DNA of 32,504 nt from SIG452 sp045540295 (GTDB lineage Bacteria > Bacillota > Clostridia > UMGS1840). The notes beneath the pieces were generated by a model. The model did not search any database. It saw nothing but the letters and a program-made list of their open reading frames with translations, and was not told where the DNA came from. Below, piece after piece: positions 5,851-13,521 of this stretch (position 1 is the first letter of the stretch; each line of letters begins with the position of its first letter). The translations under genes were made by a program, and so were the position numbers. The stretch lies in assembly GCA_045540295.1 (NCBI GenBank), contig JAZQGY010000035.1, positions 1-32,504 of the forward strand. The letters are read 5' to 3'.

Positions 5851-8691
5851 ATGAAAACAAACAAATTATTGGCCCTTTTCCTTGCAATCACGATGATGCT
5901 TAGTATGGCATGCATCACAACCGTCAGCGCAGCAGGCGATGTAGCCACAGTTGACGGTGTGGCTTATGCTACCATTGATGATGCAATCGCAGCATGGAAT
6001 AACGGAACCACCCTTACCTTGCTTCAGGACGTTGAGCTGTCCGGCACGATTACCTTACCCTCCACCGAACATCATATCCTGAACCTGGATAACTACACTA
6101 TGACCGCAGCTTCCGGTGAAAATGCAATTGAAATCACCTGTAACGGTCAAAGCACTGAAGCCTATGCACTGACCGTAAATGCAGGCGAAAATGGCGGCAT
6201 TACCGCTGAGGGTATGGCTTGTATTTACTATAATAAATCAGGAAATACCCAGGACCGTCCCATCATCGCAATCAACGGTGGGGTGTTTACAGGTTTTGAA
6301 GCTGTTAGCATATTCAGCAGCAACAGCGGCACCAAATGCCCTCAGATTCGTATTACAGGCGGTACCTTCAACGGTTATATCAGTGTAAACAAAGGAAAAC
6401 TGTTTATCCAAGGCGGTATCTTCAATAAGCCTGTTTCTTCCAGTGGCGACTCCACTGCATACACTCTGATCAGCGGCGGTTCCTTCAACACAACCATTCT
6501 TCAGAACGGTTATATGCCGATTTCTTCCACCATTTATGCAATCGGCAAAAAAACTCCCGCTGAATACACTGCAGACTCCTATGACGTGGGCGTTTACGTG
6601 GATGACAACGGTTACCTGAATGTTGGCGGTCCCGTAATTACCGCAGCAGGAACCGAATACGAAGCTTCTACTCCCTACACTGTATGGAGCAACTTCTTGA
6701 ACTTCAGTAGCGCAAAAGACAACGGATTATTCTACACTTCTCTGGAAATTGCATTGGCGAGAACCGGAAAAGCAGCGCTGCACAATGTGTTCACCGGAGA
6801 CGATCAGAATACTTACACTACTTCCAGATCTGCTACCGTTGATATGACTGATCCTAATGCAGACATTGATGCTTCCATTATTCTTGGCAAAGCAAAACAT
6901 AAATTTACCGTAATCTATGATGTTTCCAATCCCTTTGAAGGCAAAGTTTACGGAATTGAAGACCATTATGCGGCTTACACCGAAGAAATCGATGGTACTG
7001 TCGTAACCCGCACCTACACCAATGTTCCTGCAGTAATCAAAATCGGAACCGTTGGCTATGGCACTTTAGCTGATGCAATTGCAGATGCACAGGATGGCGA
7101 TACCATTACTGTGGATGCAGATATCGCAGAAGAAGCAGTTGTTATTGACAAAAACATTACCATTGATTTGGGCGGAAATCAGCTGACCGGTGATGTGGAA
7201 ACCACAGCAGGCGCAACCGCAGAACTGAAAAACGGTTCTATCGTTAGTGAAGATGCCTCCAAGGCTACCATTACCACTGCCGGCGACCTGACTCTGACCG
7301 ATATCACCGCAGCAGGTGCAAGTGATATTCTCAATGCAACAGAAGGAACCCTTACCATCAACAGCGGTAAATATACCGGCGGTGCTGCTAATCTGTTTGT
7401 AGTTGGCAACAACGCATCCGTATCCGTAAAAGGCGGTATTTTTGACCAGGATCCCACTGCTTATCTGGGTGATGACTACACCGCTCTGCATGATGGTGTT
7501 GCCGGTCTGTGGACTATTATTGCAGCTCAGCACAAAATTGAGGTTGCAACCACCCCCGCAGCAGTATGCAGCGACGAAATCGTAAACGTAACCGTTTCCG
7601 TAAACGGTCCTGATTTCCAGAATGCAGAATGGAAACTGGAATTTAATAAAGATGAATTCGAATATGTTGGTTACACCGACACCATCACCACCGATATCAA
7701 AGCACCGGTGGCAGGCGACGGCTTTGTAACAGACAGTCTTTACACTTATACCTCCGGCGATGTATTCCCCGGAGACACTGTGCTTGTAACCTATCAGTTC
7801 AAAGCAAAAGAACAGTTAACAGAAATCACTTCTGAATTTACCGTAACCGATGCAATTGTAGCTACTGCTTACACCGCAAACTTCGGTGATATCCCCGTAA
7901 AAGGAGATACCGCAACCGTTACCATCCAGCTGCGTGAATTTGATTCCTTTGAAACCTTGGTAACCATGAACGGCACTACCACCAATATCACAGCAGATCT
8001 CGCAAACGGCCCATATGAAGCTCCCTACACCGGATTCGACTATGTGTTTGAAGTAATAGAACCTATTCTTGACGGTGAAACCGTAACCTATGTTATCACC
8101 AAAGACGGTGAAGTTGTGAATGCAGTAAATGCAGCAGGCACCTACGAAATCGAATACACTGTGGAAAGAATCGGTTACAAGGCAAAAACCGACACCTTTA
8201 CCGTTGTAATCGGTGATCCTAACTTTGAACTGGAAACCAGTATCTACACCATGGGCAACTACACTCTGGTGATGGTTTATACCGATGCAGCAGGCATGAC
8301 CCCGAATTTTGACGGAAAAGATATGTTTGATATCACTGCTTCCGGATATGCTTATCAGGAAACCCCCACCGCGGCAGCTCAGTCCTTCAACTTTGTATAC
8401 GGTATCGTAATTCCTCAGCCTGCAGCAGGAGTAGACTTAAAAGCACTGGTTGACTTTGATACCGAAACATCCGTTGCAATCAATCCCTACGATGCAGACG
8501 TAAACTATGTTGACGGCGTGAATGATCGGGACGCTGTTGTGGTAATCAACACCTACAACGGTCTTCCCACTCAGATGAATGACGAAGCTTTATTATCCCG
8601 CATTTTAAAAGCAGATGTTAACAAAGATAAAATTGTAAATATGGATGACGTTACTGCAATTGAAAAAGTTATCGAAGAAAACAACGCATGA
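5851..8691 (+). CDS. Secreted beta-helix protein with cohesin-like and dockerin domains
   Basis: A 946-residue exported protein. Signal peptide at residues 1-30 or so (MKTNKLLALFLAITMML... ending VSAAG). Two right-handed beta-helix or pectate-lyase-like segments follow (about 31-235 with GG.F rungs, and about 394-557 with TLADAIADAQDGDTI and DLGGN). A cohesin-like beta-sandwich spans about 560-695. C-terminal of this are less clear Ig-like regions, and a dockerin occupies about 883-946 with two calcium-binding F-hand segments, DVNYVDGVNDRD and DVNKDKIVNMDD. The start at 5851 has AAGAAAGGAA upstream and gives a clean signal peptide; the frame from 5746 would bury it. No catalytic residues of a carbohydrate-active enzyme were recognised. 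It is probably co-transcribed with the SLH protein 50 bp downstream, to which it may dock. Confidence 0.8.
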   Translation: MKTNKLLALFLAITMMLSMACITTVSAAGDVATVDGVAYATIDDAIAAWNNGTTLTLLQDVELSGTITLPSTEHHILNLDNYTMTAASGENAIEITCNGQSTEAYALTVNAGENGGITAEGMACIYYNKSGNTQDRPIIAINGGVFTGFEAVSIFSSNSGTKCPQIRITGGTFNGYISVNKGKLFIQGGIFNKPVSSSGDSTAYTLISGGSFNTTILQNGYMPISSTIYAIGKKTPAEYTADSYDVGVYVDDNGYLNVGGPVITAAGTEYEASTPYTVWSNFLNFSSAKDNGLFYTSLEIALARTGKAALHNVFTGDDQNTYTTSRSATVDMTDPNADIDASIILGKAKHKFTVIYDVSNPFEGKVYGIEDHYAAYTEEIDGTVVTRTYTNVPAVIKIGTVGYGTLADAIADAQDGDTITVDADIAEEAVVIDKNITIDLGGNQLTGDVETTAGATAELKNGSIVSEDASKATITTAGDLTLTDITAAGASDILNATEGTLTINSGKYTGGAANLFVVGNNASVSVKGGIFDQDPTAYLGDDYTALHDGVAGLWTIIAAQHKIEVATTPAAVCSDEIVNVTVSVNGPDFQNAEWKLEFNKDEFEYVGYTDTITTDIKAPVAGDGFVTDSLYTYTSGDVFPGDTVLVTYQFKAKEQLTEITSEFTVTDAIVATAYTANFGDIPVKGDTATVTIQLREFDSFETLVTMNGTTTNITADLANGPYEAPYTGFDYVFEVIEPILDGETVTYVITKDGEVVNAVNAAGTYEIEYTVERIGYKAKTDTFTVVIGDPNFELETSIYTMGNYTLVMVYTDAAGMTPNFDGKDMFDITASGYAYQETPTAAAQSFNFVYGIVIPQPAAGVDLKALVDFDTETSVAINPYDADVNYVDGVNDRDAVVVINTYNGLPTQMNDEALLSRILKADVNKDKIVNMDDVTAIEKVIEENNA

Positions 8692-8709
8692 GACTAAGCA
8701 TTCAAACCC

Positions 8710-8726
8710 GTTCCGCCCAGCGGAAC
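8710..8726 (+). promoter_or_regulatory. Hairpin between the two surface-protein genes
   Basis: A perfect 7-bp stem GTTCCGC/GCGGAAC with loop CCA, just before the CAGGAG ribosome binding site of the SLH gene. It has no U-tail, so it is more likely an mRNA stability, processing or translation element than a terminator. Confidence 0.5.
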
Positions 8727-8741
8727 AGAACAGGAGTTTTT

Positions 8742-10667
8742 ATGAAAAAAATACTTGTAATTTTTCTTATTCTGTCCTTGCTTTCGTCTCTTGTTACAAC
8801 AGGGTTTGCTGCGTCCTCTGCTGATGTTACGCTGACCCATACCCTTACCTGTAACGGTCAAAGAGTTTACACTGCAAATCCCGGTGATGAAATTAAGGTG
8901 GTTCTCACCTTAACTTCATCGGACGGGAATGCCTTTGATATCAAGAATATCCAATCGGAAGTGGCATACGATACCGCATTTTTTGAGCAGGCAGAAGTTA
9001 CTGATGTGCAGATTGCAACGCAATCTCAGCAAAGCGGTTGGAACACCAATGAAAACAGCCATTATGAATACCGTGTTTTCTCTGTGCATGCTATGTTCCC
9101 CAACACTCCGGAAGGGCTTTTGCATTGTGAAAACGAACAAATCATTGCAGAATACACCCTGAAGGTGAAAGATACCGCACAGATAGGCGATTCCGGTTAT
9201 GTAAAATCTTTGATTGGAAGAGATGTCAGTGTTTACGGACCTGATCTGGAAGCGTATGGTGAAGTTGCAGAAGACCTCACTGTTGTAATTGGTACTCCTC
9301 AGACTATCTACACAATCCGCTACATGAATAACGGACAGCAGTTTTCCTCCGCAGACGTAACAGACACAACAACCATTATCAATGGTCCTGCTCCTGCAGG
9401 CGGTCTGGTATTCTTGGGTTGGGAAGATGAAAACGGAAGACTCTGGCAGCCGGGAGAAACTTATACTCCCACTGCAAACACCGTGTTCACAGCAAAATGG
9501 AGCACTCCGATTCCCAATTACACTCTGACCTTCCATTCCAATGGCGGCAGCTCTGTTGCACCGGTAACAAGACCGGCAGGAAGCAGCATCGATCTTTCCG
9601 GATATGTTCCTACTTGGAACGGATATATCTTTAGCGGCTGGTACAGCGATGCAACATTAACTACCCCTGTTGCCAACATTACCCTGAATGCGAATACAGA
9701 TGTGTATGCAGGCTGGCAGCTGGCAAGCTCTCAGAATTCGTCTACCAACAGAGTCAACCCCACAAAATACACTCTGTATTTTGAAACTCTGGGTGGCACC
9801 AAATTGGAAGCACTCCAAAAGCCCATCGGTGCTATCATTGACTTAAAAGACTATATTCCCGAAAAAGAAGGCTTCGTATTTGCTGGCTGGTATCTGGATG
9901 AAGATCTGACCGATAAGGCAATCGCTGTTAAGATGACAAATAATATCACTGTGTATGCAAAATGGGAGGTAAAAGAAGCTCCCGGCAGCAACACTCCAGA
10001 CATCTTTGCCAGCGAACACTATGCTTATCTGTTAGGCCGTGAGGATGGATATATTTATCCTCAGGCAAATCTGACAAGAGCAGAAGCAACAACCATTTTC
10101 TTCCGCTTGATCAATGAAAAAGTTCGTGAAAATTCATTGACAAAAACCAACAGATTTGATGATGTAAGTGCAGATGCTTGGTACAACACGGCGGTTTCCA
10201 CACTTGCTAACCTGGGCATCCTCGAAGGCAGAGATGAAACCCACTTTATGCCGGACGAGTTGGTTACCCGTTCCGAACTAACCACCATGGTTGTAAGACT
10301 TTCCGAAGCAACATATAACGGTGCAGATTTATTTGATGATGTGAGCGCCCACTGGGCAAGAGATTACATCAACACTGCTGCTTCCATCGGTTGGGTTGTT
10401 GGTGACGGCGATTTATTCCGTCCTGATGACAGCATCACCAGAGCTGAAGTTGCAGTCCTTGTAAATCGTGTACTGAACCGTTTGCCAGAAACCAAAGAAG
10501 ATTTACTTCCCGATATGAAGGTTTGGGCAGATAATCCGGAAAATGAATGGTATTACCTTGCAATCTGCGAAGCAACTAACAGTCATGATTATGAGCTGAA
10601 GGAAGACGGTGTGCATGAAAAATGGGTGAGCTTTACCGCTACTCCCGACTGGACACTGTTTGAATAA
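8742..10667 (+). CDS. SLH-anchored surface protein with cohesin-like and InlB/Flg_new repeats
   Basis: A 641-residue exported protein. Signal peptide (MKKILVIFLILSLLSSL, cleavage near GFAAS). A cohesin-like domain covers about 26-185 (PGDEIKVVLTL; NEQIIAEYTLKVKD). Three Listeria-Bacteroides (Flg_new) repeats of about 65 residues start near 190, 257 and 340, each ending in V(F/Y)A.W and containing F.GW. Three S-layer-homology units then cover about 420-610, with TRAEATTIF, TRSELTTMVVRL and TRAEVAVLVNRV. SLH units bind pyruvylated cell-wall polymer and hold the protein on the cell surface. Start 8742 (CAGGAG upstream) is preferred over the ATG at 8688 that overlaps the previous stop, because only 8742 gives a proper signal peptide. 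Confidence 0.87.
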   Translation: MKKILVIFLILSLLSSLVTTGFAASSADVTLTHTLTCNGQRVYTANPGDEIKVVLTLTSSDGNAFDIKNIQSEVAYDTAFFEQAEVTDVQIATQSQQSGWNTNENSHYEYRVFSVHAMFPNTPEGLLHCENEQIIAEYTLKVKDTAQIGDSGYVKSLIGRDVSVYGPDLEAYGEVAEDLTVVIGTPQTIYTIRYMNNGQQFSSADVTDTTTIINGPAPAGGLVFLGWEDENGRLWQPGETYTPTANTVFTAKWSTPIPNYTLTFHSNGGSSVAPVTRPAGSSIDLSGYVPTWNGYIFSGWYSDATLTTPVANITLNANTDVYAGWQLASSQNSSTNRVNPTKYTLYFETLGGTKLEALQKPIGAIIDLKDYIPEKEGFVFAGWYLDEDLTDKAIAVKMTNNITVYAKWEVKEAPGSNTPDIFASEHYAYLLGREDGYIYPQANLTRAEATTIFFRLINEKVRENSLTKTNRFDDVSADAWYNTAVSTLANLGILEGRDETHFMPDELVTRSELTTMVVRLSEATYNGADLFDDVSAHWARDYINTAASIGWVVGDGDLFRPDDSITRAEVAVLVNRVLNRLPETKEDLLPDMKVWADNPENEWYYLAICEATNSHDYELKEDGVHEKWVSFTATPDWTLFE

Positions 10668-10684
10668 AGCGAATTGCAAAGAGA

Positions 10685-10716
10685 AAGAGCTGTGGCATGA
10701 GTCACAGCTCTTTTTT
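10685..10716 (+). terminator. Terminator of the surface-protein operon
   Basis: 10-bp stem AAGAGCTGTG/CACAGCTCTT (10685-10694 with 10703-10712), 8-nt loop, followed by T. The stop codon of the convergent CDF gene lies inside the T-run, so the two 3' ends share this structure. Confidence 0.9.
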
Positions 10717-11602
10717 AGTGGTGATGGTGATGGCAATGATGATGATGCTCTCCTGCTTTCACCCGGCAGACAGGTTCACCGCACGCTTCCCCCACCGCTT
10801 CCAATTCCACGGTTACATGGAAAATTCCGTGGTGAGACAGCAAATGACGAACTTTTTCCTTGATTTTGGCAGGGTTTTCTTCGGTCACAAGGTGCAGAGT
10901 GGCATAGGTAGCTGCTCCGTCCATACTCCAAAGGTGGATATGATGCACATCACGCACACCCTCTAATGCCAAAAGACAGTTTTTCACTTCCTCCACCGAA
11001 ATTCCCTCAGGTGTTTTTACCAAAAAAATCCGAAATATTTCCCTCAGATTTTTTAATGCATTTACCAAAATAAAGCCTGCCACCAGGATGGATAAAATGG
11101 GGTCAATCAGCGAAAAACCCGTAAATTGCATCACCACGGCACCGAGGAGCACCCCAATCCAGCCCAACACATCCTCCAGCATATGCAGGTTCACCGCCCG
11201 CTTGTTGACGGAATCTCCTTCTCGGGTAACAAAGGCGGCAACTCCGTTACAAAGAATCCCCACCACAGCAAAGCCAATCATTCCGCTATAGTGGATGGGA
11301 ACAGGATGAAAAAACCGCAACACGGCGTGATAGATGACCACCAAAGAACCCATCAGCAAAAACAGGGTGGAAAACAGTCCTGCCAGCACCGAATAACGGC
11401 GATAGCCGTAGGTGTAATTACGATCAGGCGGAAGGGCACTTTTCTTTTCCAAAAAGCAGGAAATCCCGATGGAAATGGCATCCCCCAAATCGTGAACAGC
11501 ATCGGATGCAATAGAAATACTGCCTGTTAAAAATCCGGCCACTAATTCAAGCACCGAAAAGATTAAGTTTAAAAGAAAGGCAATCACCATATTGTTTGCC
11601 AT
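10715..11602 (-). CDS. CDF-family cation efflux protein with His-rich tail
   Basis: A 295-residue member of the cation diffusion facilitator family (Zn2+/Co2+/Fe2+/Mn2+ exported against protons). About six membrane helices. The transport site is visible as SDAVHDLGD (H37, D41) in helix 2 and HMLEDVLG in helix 5. The His/Asp pairing is the zinc-type arrangement. The cytoplasmic C-terminal domain contains the HHIHLWSMDG signature. The last eleven residues are almost all histidine (HHHHCHHHHH), a probable metal sensor or buffer. The start at 11602 has GGGGAGG 7 nt upstream. It is divergent from a TetR gene, which may respond to metal, though that regulator's family gives no proof. Confidence 0.92.
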   Translation of the reverse strand: MANNMVIAFLLNLIFSVLELVAGFLTGSISIASDAVHDLGDAISIGISCFLEKKSALPPDRNYTYGYRRYSVLAGLFSTLFLLMGSLVVIYHAVLRFFHPVPIHYSGMIGFAVVGILCNGVAAFVTREGDSVNKRAVNLHMLEDVLGWIGVLLGAVVMQFTGFSLIDPILSILVAGFILVNALKNLREIFRIFLVKTPEGISVEEVKNCLLALEGVRDVHHIHLWSMDGAATYATLHLVTEENPAKIKEKVRHLLSHHGIFHVTVELEAVGEACGEPVCRVKAGEHHHHCHHHHH

Positions 11603-11617
11603 ACCCAAACCTCCCCA

Positions 11618-11646
11618 TTGACTTTTTTATCATTCTATGATACAAT
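11618..11646 (+). promoter_or_regulatory. Promoter toward the second TetR gene
   Basis: TTGACT (11618-11623), 17-nt spacer, TACAAT (11641-11646), leading to a leader of about 115 nt. The leader holds a 7-bp inverted repeat, TTTGGGA ... TCCCAAA, around 11693-11730. Confidence 0.65.
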
Positions 11647-11650
11647 CAGT

Positions 11651-11664
11651 TTATTACCGAATAA
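11651..11664. promoter_or_regulatory. Candidate operator between the CDF and TetR genes
   Basis: Inverted repeat TTATT-ACCG-AATAA immediately downstream of the -10 box in the divergent spacer. It could serve both genes. Inferred from position and symmetry. Confidence 0.35.
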
Positions 11665-11769
11665 GTTGTTCTGTAAATAGTATATATCGTAATTTGGGAG
11701 AATACAACAACCACTTTCCCAAAAAAATTCGATACGGAACAAATTTAAAAAATTGTATGGAGAAAAACA

Positions 11770-12321
11770 ATGGACAGACGTCAGCGAAAAACAAGAGAAG
11801 CTATCTTTGATGCTTTTGTGGAACTGTTAAGCGAAAAAAGCTTTGAAAAAATGACGGTGGGAGAACTCATAGAGCGTGCCGATGTGGGCCGTGCCACTTT
11901 TTATGCTCATTTTGAAACGAAGGAATATCTTTTAAAAGAATTCTGCCAAGAGCTTTTTTGCCATATTTTTGATGCAGTGTCTCCCACGCCCATAAATCAC
12001 AAGCACATTTTCACTTGTGACACCAACGATTCGGTATTTTTGCATCTGCTACGGCATTTAGGCAGCGACGATAACCACATTTTAAAGCTGTTTTTAAGTC
12101 CCAATAACGAACTGTTTTTAAGCTATTTTAAATCCAATCTTAAGGAGCTGGTGAAAGCCAATCTTTCGCTGTTTTCCCATCGGAAGAGTCCCGTTCTGCC
12201 CGAAGATTTATGGATTTCTCACATTGCCTCCACCTTCACGGACACCCTTCGCTGGTGGGTGAAAAACGGCAAACAGGAAACGGCCGACACCGTGGCTGAG
12301 TATTTTTATCTTTCGGTATGA
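11770..12321 (+). CDS. TetR/AcrR-family regulator (TetR_C-type tail)
   Basis: A 183-residue regulator. The N-terminal HTH is evident (about residues 6-50: KTREAIFDAFVELL, then MTVGELIERADVGRATFYAHFETKEYLL). The C-terminal half ends in WWVKNGKQETADTVAEYF, the pattern typical of the clostridial DhaS-like/TetR_C_8 group, whose targets vary. GGAGA lies before the ATG. It is divergent from the CDF exporter across a 167-bp spacer, making that exporter the first candidate target. Confidence 0.85.
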   Translation: MDRRQRKTREAIFDAFVELLSEKSFEKMTVGELIERADVGRATFYAHFETKEYLLKEFCQELFCHIFDAVSPTPINHKHIFTCDTNDSVFLHLLRHLGSDDNHILKLFLSPNNELFLSYFKSNLKELVKANLSLFSHRKSPVLPEDLWISHIASTFTDTLRWWVKNGKQETADTVAEYFYLSV

Positions 12322-12329
12322 TAAAAGAC

Positions 12330-12358
12330 TTGACAAATCCTTTAAAAACCGCTATGAT
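12330..12358 (+). promoter_or_regulatory. tRNA-Val promoter
   Basis: A perfect TTGACA (12330-12335), 17-nt spacer, then TATGAT (12353-12358), about 12 nt before the tRNA 5' end. Confidence 0.9.
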
Positions 12359-12369
12359 AAAAGAACTTC

Positions 12370-12446
12370 GGAGACATAGCTCAGCCGGTCAGAGTGCTTG
12401 CTTGACATGCAAGAGGTCACTGGTTCGATCCCAGTTGTCTCCACCA
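12370..12446 (+). tRNA. tRNA-Val (anticodon GAC)
   Basis: A full cloverleaf can be drawn by hand. The acceptor GGAGACA pairs with TGTCTCC. The anticodon stem is CTTGC/GCAAG with loop TTGACAT, so the anticodon is GAC and reads GUC and GUU. The T arm is ACTGG/CCAGT with loop TTCGATC. CCA is encoded in the DNA. It is a single tRNA gene, not part of a cluster. Confidence 0.97.
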
Positions 12447-12451
12447 AAAAT

Positions 12452-12477
12452 CCGTACACAAATGTGTGCGGTTTTTT
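12452..12477 (+). terminator. Terminator after tRNA-Val
   Basis: Stem CCGTACACA/TGTGTGCGG (one G-U pair, very short AA turn) followed by six T. Confidence 0.85.
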
Positions 12478-12513
12478 ACTGATTCTTATCCAATATACCA
12501 TAGGAGAGTATTT

Positions 12514-13431
12514 ATGAACTACCAAAATAAATTAAAAGGAAATCTGATTCTTTTGCTTACCGCATTCATCTGGGGGGTGTCTTTTATTGCCCAATCAGTT
12601 GGAGTGGAAGAAATATCCCCTGTGGCTTTTAACGGCATCCGCAGTGTATTGGGAGGAATGGTCCTGCTTCCCGTAATTTTCTTTTTGGACCGTTCCAAAA
12701 AGAAAAAAGGGCTTCCCGTTCAAAAATTGGATAAAACCCTGCTTTTGGGCGGTGTTATCTGCGGGGTATGCCTTTGTGTGGCAAGTACCCTGCAAACCAT
12801 GGGAATGGTTTACACAAGCCCCGGAAAATCAGGCTTTTTAACAGCGCTCTACATGGTGATTGTGCCAATCTTAGGACTGTTTATGGGAAAACGCCCCCGT
12901 CCCGTGATTTTAATATCAGTGCTAATTGCACTATCCGGGCTTTACTTAATGTGTATGGACGGCTCTCTGTCTATAAATTACGGTGACATTCTCACCATCC
13001 TCTGTGCGGTGGTGTTTGCTTTTCATATTCTCGCCATTGACAAATTTTCTCCCAAGGTGGACGGGGTAAAGCTTGCCTGTCTGCAGTTTTTTGTGTGCGG
13101 GATTTTAAATCTTATCGCTATGGTAATATTAGGCGAAACGCCAACCTTCTCTCAGGTGGTTTCCCTTTGGGCGTCCATCGGCTATTCGGGTGTGCTTTCT
13201 TGCGGTGTGGCATATACACTTCAGATTGTGGGGCAAAAATACACCGACCCCACCTCTGCTTCCATCTTAATGAGTTTAGAATCGGTGTTTGCAACCTTAA
13301 CCACCGTCATCTTAGTTGCCTGCGGTTGGAATTTAACAGGCGGTGCATTATCTTCTCGTGAACTTTTGGGTTGTGTTTTGATGTTTGCTGCCATTTTGCT
13401 GGTGCAACTCCCCGAAAAATCGACCAAATAA
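12514..13431 (+). CDS. EamA-family (DMT) transporter
   Basis: A 305-residue protein with ten predicted membrane helices in two EamA halves (drug/metabolite transporter superfamily; substrates include amino acids and small metabolites). Typical motifs: LLLTAFIWGVSFIAQSVG at the start, and the second-half LMSLESVFATLTTVILV. Start 12514 has AGGAG upstream; the longer frame from 12466 would run through the tRNA terminator. No promoter is visible in the 36 bp after that terminator, so expression may depend on read-through from the tRNA. Substrate unknown. Confidence 0.88.
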   Translation: MNYQNKLKGNLILLLTAFIWGVSFIAQSVGVEEISPVAFNGIRSVLGGMVLLPVIFFLDRSKKKKGLPVQKLDKTLLLGGVICGVCLCVASTLQTMGMVYTSPGKSGFLTALYMVIVPILGLFMGKRPRPVILISVLIALSGLYLMCMDGSLSINYGDILTILCAVVFAFHILAIDKFSPKVDGVKLACLQFFVCGILNLIAMVILGETPTFSQVVSLWASIGYSGVLSCGVAYTLQIVGQKYTDPTSASILMSLESVFATLTTVILVACGWNLTGGALSSRELLGCVLMFAAILLVQLPEKSTK

Positions 13432-13452
13432 CCCATAAAACAATGTTTTTTC

Positions 13453-13481
13453 TTGACAATTCTTACCGAATATGCTAACAT
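13453..13481 (+). promoter_or_regulatory. Promoter of the NhaC-type antiporter gene
   Basis: TTGACA (13453-13458), 17-nt spacer, TAACAT (13476-13481). Confidence 0.8.
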
Positions 13482-13521
13482 AAATTTGCGTATACCCAAA
13501 AAATACATAAGGAGATTCATT

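Noticed and set aside
8688..8741. ATGA-overlap start for the SLH protein at 8688
   Set aside because: It would place 18 charged residues before the signal peptide and translate through the GC hairpin; CAGGAG and ATG at 8742 fit better.
10715..10750. His-rich tail as a cloning tag artefact
   Set aside because: The run contains a Cys, mixed codons, and continues a natural CDF C-terminus; such tails are common in metal transporters.
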